Source: Bacteroidia bacterium (GTDB lineage Bacteria > Bacteroidota > Bacteroidia > Flavobacteriales > NORP286). Taken from it: a stretch of DNA of 8,109 nucleotides. Below the pieces are notes generated by a model. That model had not been told where the DNA came from. It worked only from the letters and a program-made list of their open reading frames with translations, and searched no databases. The stretch covers positions 1-8,109 of the forward strand of contig JAESTI010000263.1 in NCBI GenBank assembly GCA_016763665.1, in the 5' to 3' direction. The position numbers and the translations under genes were made by a program. This document shows, one piece after another, positions 7,191-8,109 of this stretch (its first letter is position 1; the number at the start of each line of letters is the position of its first letter).

Positions 7191-7230
7191 TTTTTGTATA
7201 AATAAGCTTTTCTAGTGTTATAATGTTTTG
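7191..7230 (+). promoter_or_regulatory. Possible sod promoter region, low confidence
   Basis: The 128-bp gap between tadA and sod is very AT-rich. It holds TTTTTG (7191-7196), a TATAAT (7219-7224) 22 bases later, and a TAATGTTTTG string (7221-7230) that resembles the Bacteroidota -7 box with two extra bases. None fits the consensus well. A separate sod promoter is expected because the gap is long and sod has its own strong RBS. Confidence 0.22.
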
Positions 7231-7275
7231 TAAATTGAACTTTCTTAAAAAGTCAAATCATTAAAAATTAAAAAT

Positions 7276-7280
7276 AGGAG
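7276..7280 (+). promoter_or_regulatory. Strong Shine-Dalgarno of sod
   Basis: AGGAG sits 8 bases before the ATG at 7289. This is the only canonical ribosome binding site in the window, where the other genes have weak or none, and it fixes the sod start and suggests high expression. Confidence 0.7.
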
Positions 7281-7288
7281 ATAAAAAA

Positions 7289-7909
7289 ATGGAAGATGTA
7301 GCAACAACATTTGAATTACCAGCTTTACCCTATGCTCATGATGCACTTGAGCCACACATTGATGCCAGAACTATGGAAATTCACCATGGTAAACATCACG
7401 CTGGTTATACTACAAAATTAAATGATGCAGTTTCAGGTTCTGACCTTGAAGGAAAATCAATAGAAGACATTTTGAGCAATGTCTCGCAACATTCCGGTGC
7501 GATTAGAAATAACGGTGGAGGATATTACAACCATTGCTTGTTTTGGGAAGTTATGTCAGGAGCTGGTGGTGGAGAACCAACTGGAGAATTAGCTGATGCC
7601 ATTAATTCAGCATTTGGATCATTGGATGAATTTAAGACACAGTTTGCTAATGCTGGCGCAACAAGATTTGGTTCCGGCTGGGCATGGTTAATCGTTAAAG
7701 ATGGCCAACTGGCTGTAACATCAACACCCAACCAAGACAATCCATTGATGGATGTTGCTGATGATAAAGGCACCCCGATTTTAGGTTTGGATGTTTGGGA
7801 ACACGCTTACTACCTAAACTACCAAAACAGAAGACCTGATTATATTTCCGCCTTTTGGAATGTTGTTAATTGGGATGAAGTTTCAAAAAGGTATTCTGAA
7901 GCGAAATAA
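7289..7909 (+). CDS. Superoxide dismutase, Fe/Mn family, probably Mn-type
   Basis: The enzyme turns superoxide into oxygen and hydrogen peroxide. The 206-residue protein matches the family throughout: [16 protein letters not shown] near the N-terminus, [12 protein letters not shown] (29-40, metal ligand His32), [13 protein letters not shown] (74-86, ligand His82), and the family signature DVWEHAYY (168-175, ligands Asp168 and His172). The second-shell Gln lies in TPNQDNPLM (Gln149), as in Mn enzymes, and not at the Fe-type position before the second His, so Mn or cambialistic use is likely; sodA would be the usual name. No signal peptide is seen, so it is cytoplasmic. Residue 83 beside ligand His82 is Cys where Ser or Thr is usual. 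The C-terminal 16 residues recur exactly in a second gene pointing the other way at the window edge. A strong AGGAG precedes the start. Confidence 0.95.
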   Translation: MEDVATTFELPALPYAHDALEPHIDARTMEIHHGKHHAGYTTKLNDAVSGSDLEGKSIEDILSNVSQHSGAIRNNGGGYYNHCLFWEVMSGAGGGEPTGELADAINSAFGSLDEFKTQFANAGATRFGSGWAWLIVKDGQLAVTSTPNQDNPLMDVADDKGTPILGLDVWEHAYYLNYQNRRPDYISAFWNVVNWDEVSKRYSEAK

Positions 7910-7916
7910 TTAGTAA

Positions 7917-8049
7917 AGAGGCTGTATAAAAGTAAAGAGTTCGTGTCATTCTGAACATTGTGAAGAATCTTGTTCCTTGTTTATCACAATGTAACAAGAT
8001 CCCTCATTTCTTCGGGATGACATAAAACGGTGTTTTGGGGACAGCCTCT
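7917..8049. repeat. 133-bp imperfect inverted repeat between two sod genes
   Basis: The element begins AGAGGCTGT (7917-7925) and ends with its exact complement ACAGCCTCT (8041-8049). Inside, a second pair of arms (7944-7974 and 7993-8022) shares TGTCAT and ATCTTGTT. Between outer ends and inner arms the two sides do not match (7926-7943 against 8023-8040). Sequences of the type GTCATCCCGAAG...GGGATCT are reminiscent of palindromic intergenic repeats in Bacteroidota; this is recollection. It may be a non-coding mobile palindrome or a paired terminator. Confidence 0.75.
7944..8022. terminator. Large hairpin serving both convergent sod genes
   Basis: Bases 7944-7955 pair with 8011-8022 as a continuous 12-bp stem including two G-U pairs. 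After an interrupted section, ATCTTGTT (7967-7974) pairs with AACAAGAT (7993-8000) over an 18-base loop. The position between two converging stop codons suits a bidirectional terminator, although no long U tract follows directly. The loop also contains TCACAATGT (7984-7992), complementary to 7955-7963, giving a competing fold. Confidence 0.5.
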
Positions 8050-8059
8050 ATAAATTGGA

Positions 8060-8109
8060 TTATTTCGCTTCAGAATACCTTTTTGAAACCTCGTCCCAAT
8101 TAACAACAT
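8060..8109 (-). CDS. Second superoxide dismutase gene, 3' end only
   Basis: Read on the minus strand, the stop TAA is the complement of 8060-8062 and the 16 codons before it give [16 protein letters not shown] (the first of them cut at the window edge), the same as the end of the complete sod gene. At nucleotide level the two differ by two synonymous changes (GAT/GAC and GAA/GAG) in this stretch. The gene runs off the right edge, so its length, start and integrity are unknown. It is a tail-to-tail paralogue, 150 bp from the first stop codon. Confidence 0.88.
   Translation of the reverse strand, partial: VVNWDEVSKRYSEAK

Noticed and set aside
1..8109. CRISPR array, tRNA or rRNA genes
   Set aside because: No repeat-spacer pattern and no cloverleaf or ribosomal sequence was seen; the only regular repeat is the protein-coding one at the left end.

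Overview
The window looks like a chromosomal segment of an AT-rich member of the phylum Bacteroidota. The main reasons are the protein resemblances (Kbl, NadD, TadA and OsmC of the kind seen there), a TAnnTTTG-type promoter box in front of nadD, mostly weak or absent Shine-Dalgarno sequences, and short lipoprotein and secretory signal peptides of Bacteroidota style. No taxon below phylum is claimed. Apart from the repeat protein and the defence gene, the content is ordinary housekeeping and stress metabolism.

Layout, left to right. (1) 1-1144: the 3' part of a gene for a very basic, Cys- and Trp-free protein built of about seven 40-residue repeats with an F-x-L-E-N-F-V-x-G-G-x-S-P-F core. It overlaps by ATGA with a tiny lipoprotein gene that is easy to miss. 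I recognise neither family. (2) 1221-2298: divergent osmC-like peroxidase (minus) and nadD (plus) sharing a short promoter region. (3) 2299-4332: a region with a 24-bp tandem duplication, then a minus-strand 643-residue DUF262-DUF1524 protein, which is a GmrSD/type IV restriction-like defence enzyme placed between housekeeping genes. (4) 4423-5628: kbl (glycine C-acetyltransferase), minus strand, upstream of and in the same direction as the defence gene. (5) 5699-7160: a secreted patatin-like phospholipase and the tRNA adenosine deaminase tadA, one base apart and probably one transcript. (6) 7289-8109: a Mn-type superoxide dismutase gene with a strong Shine-Dalgarno, followed by a 133-bp imperfect inverted repeat, and then the 3' end of a second, almost identical sod gene pointing the opposite way and cut by the window edge.

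The genes do not form one pathway. The functional links visible are oxidative stress (OsmC-like protein and SOD), NAD synthesis (NadD), threonine/glycine metabolism (Kbl), tRNA wobble modification (TadA) and defence against modified or foreign DNA (DUF262-DUF1524). The two observations that most deserve follow-up are the repeat-protein/lipoprotein pair at the left end and the tail-to-tail sod duplication around a palindromic element at the right end.
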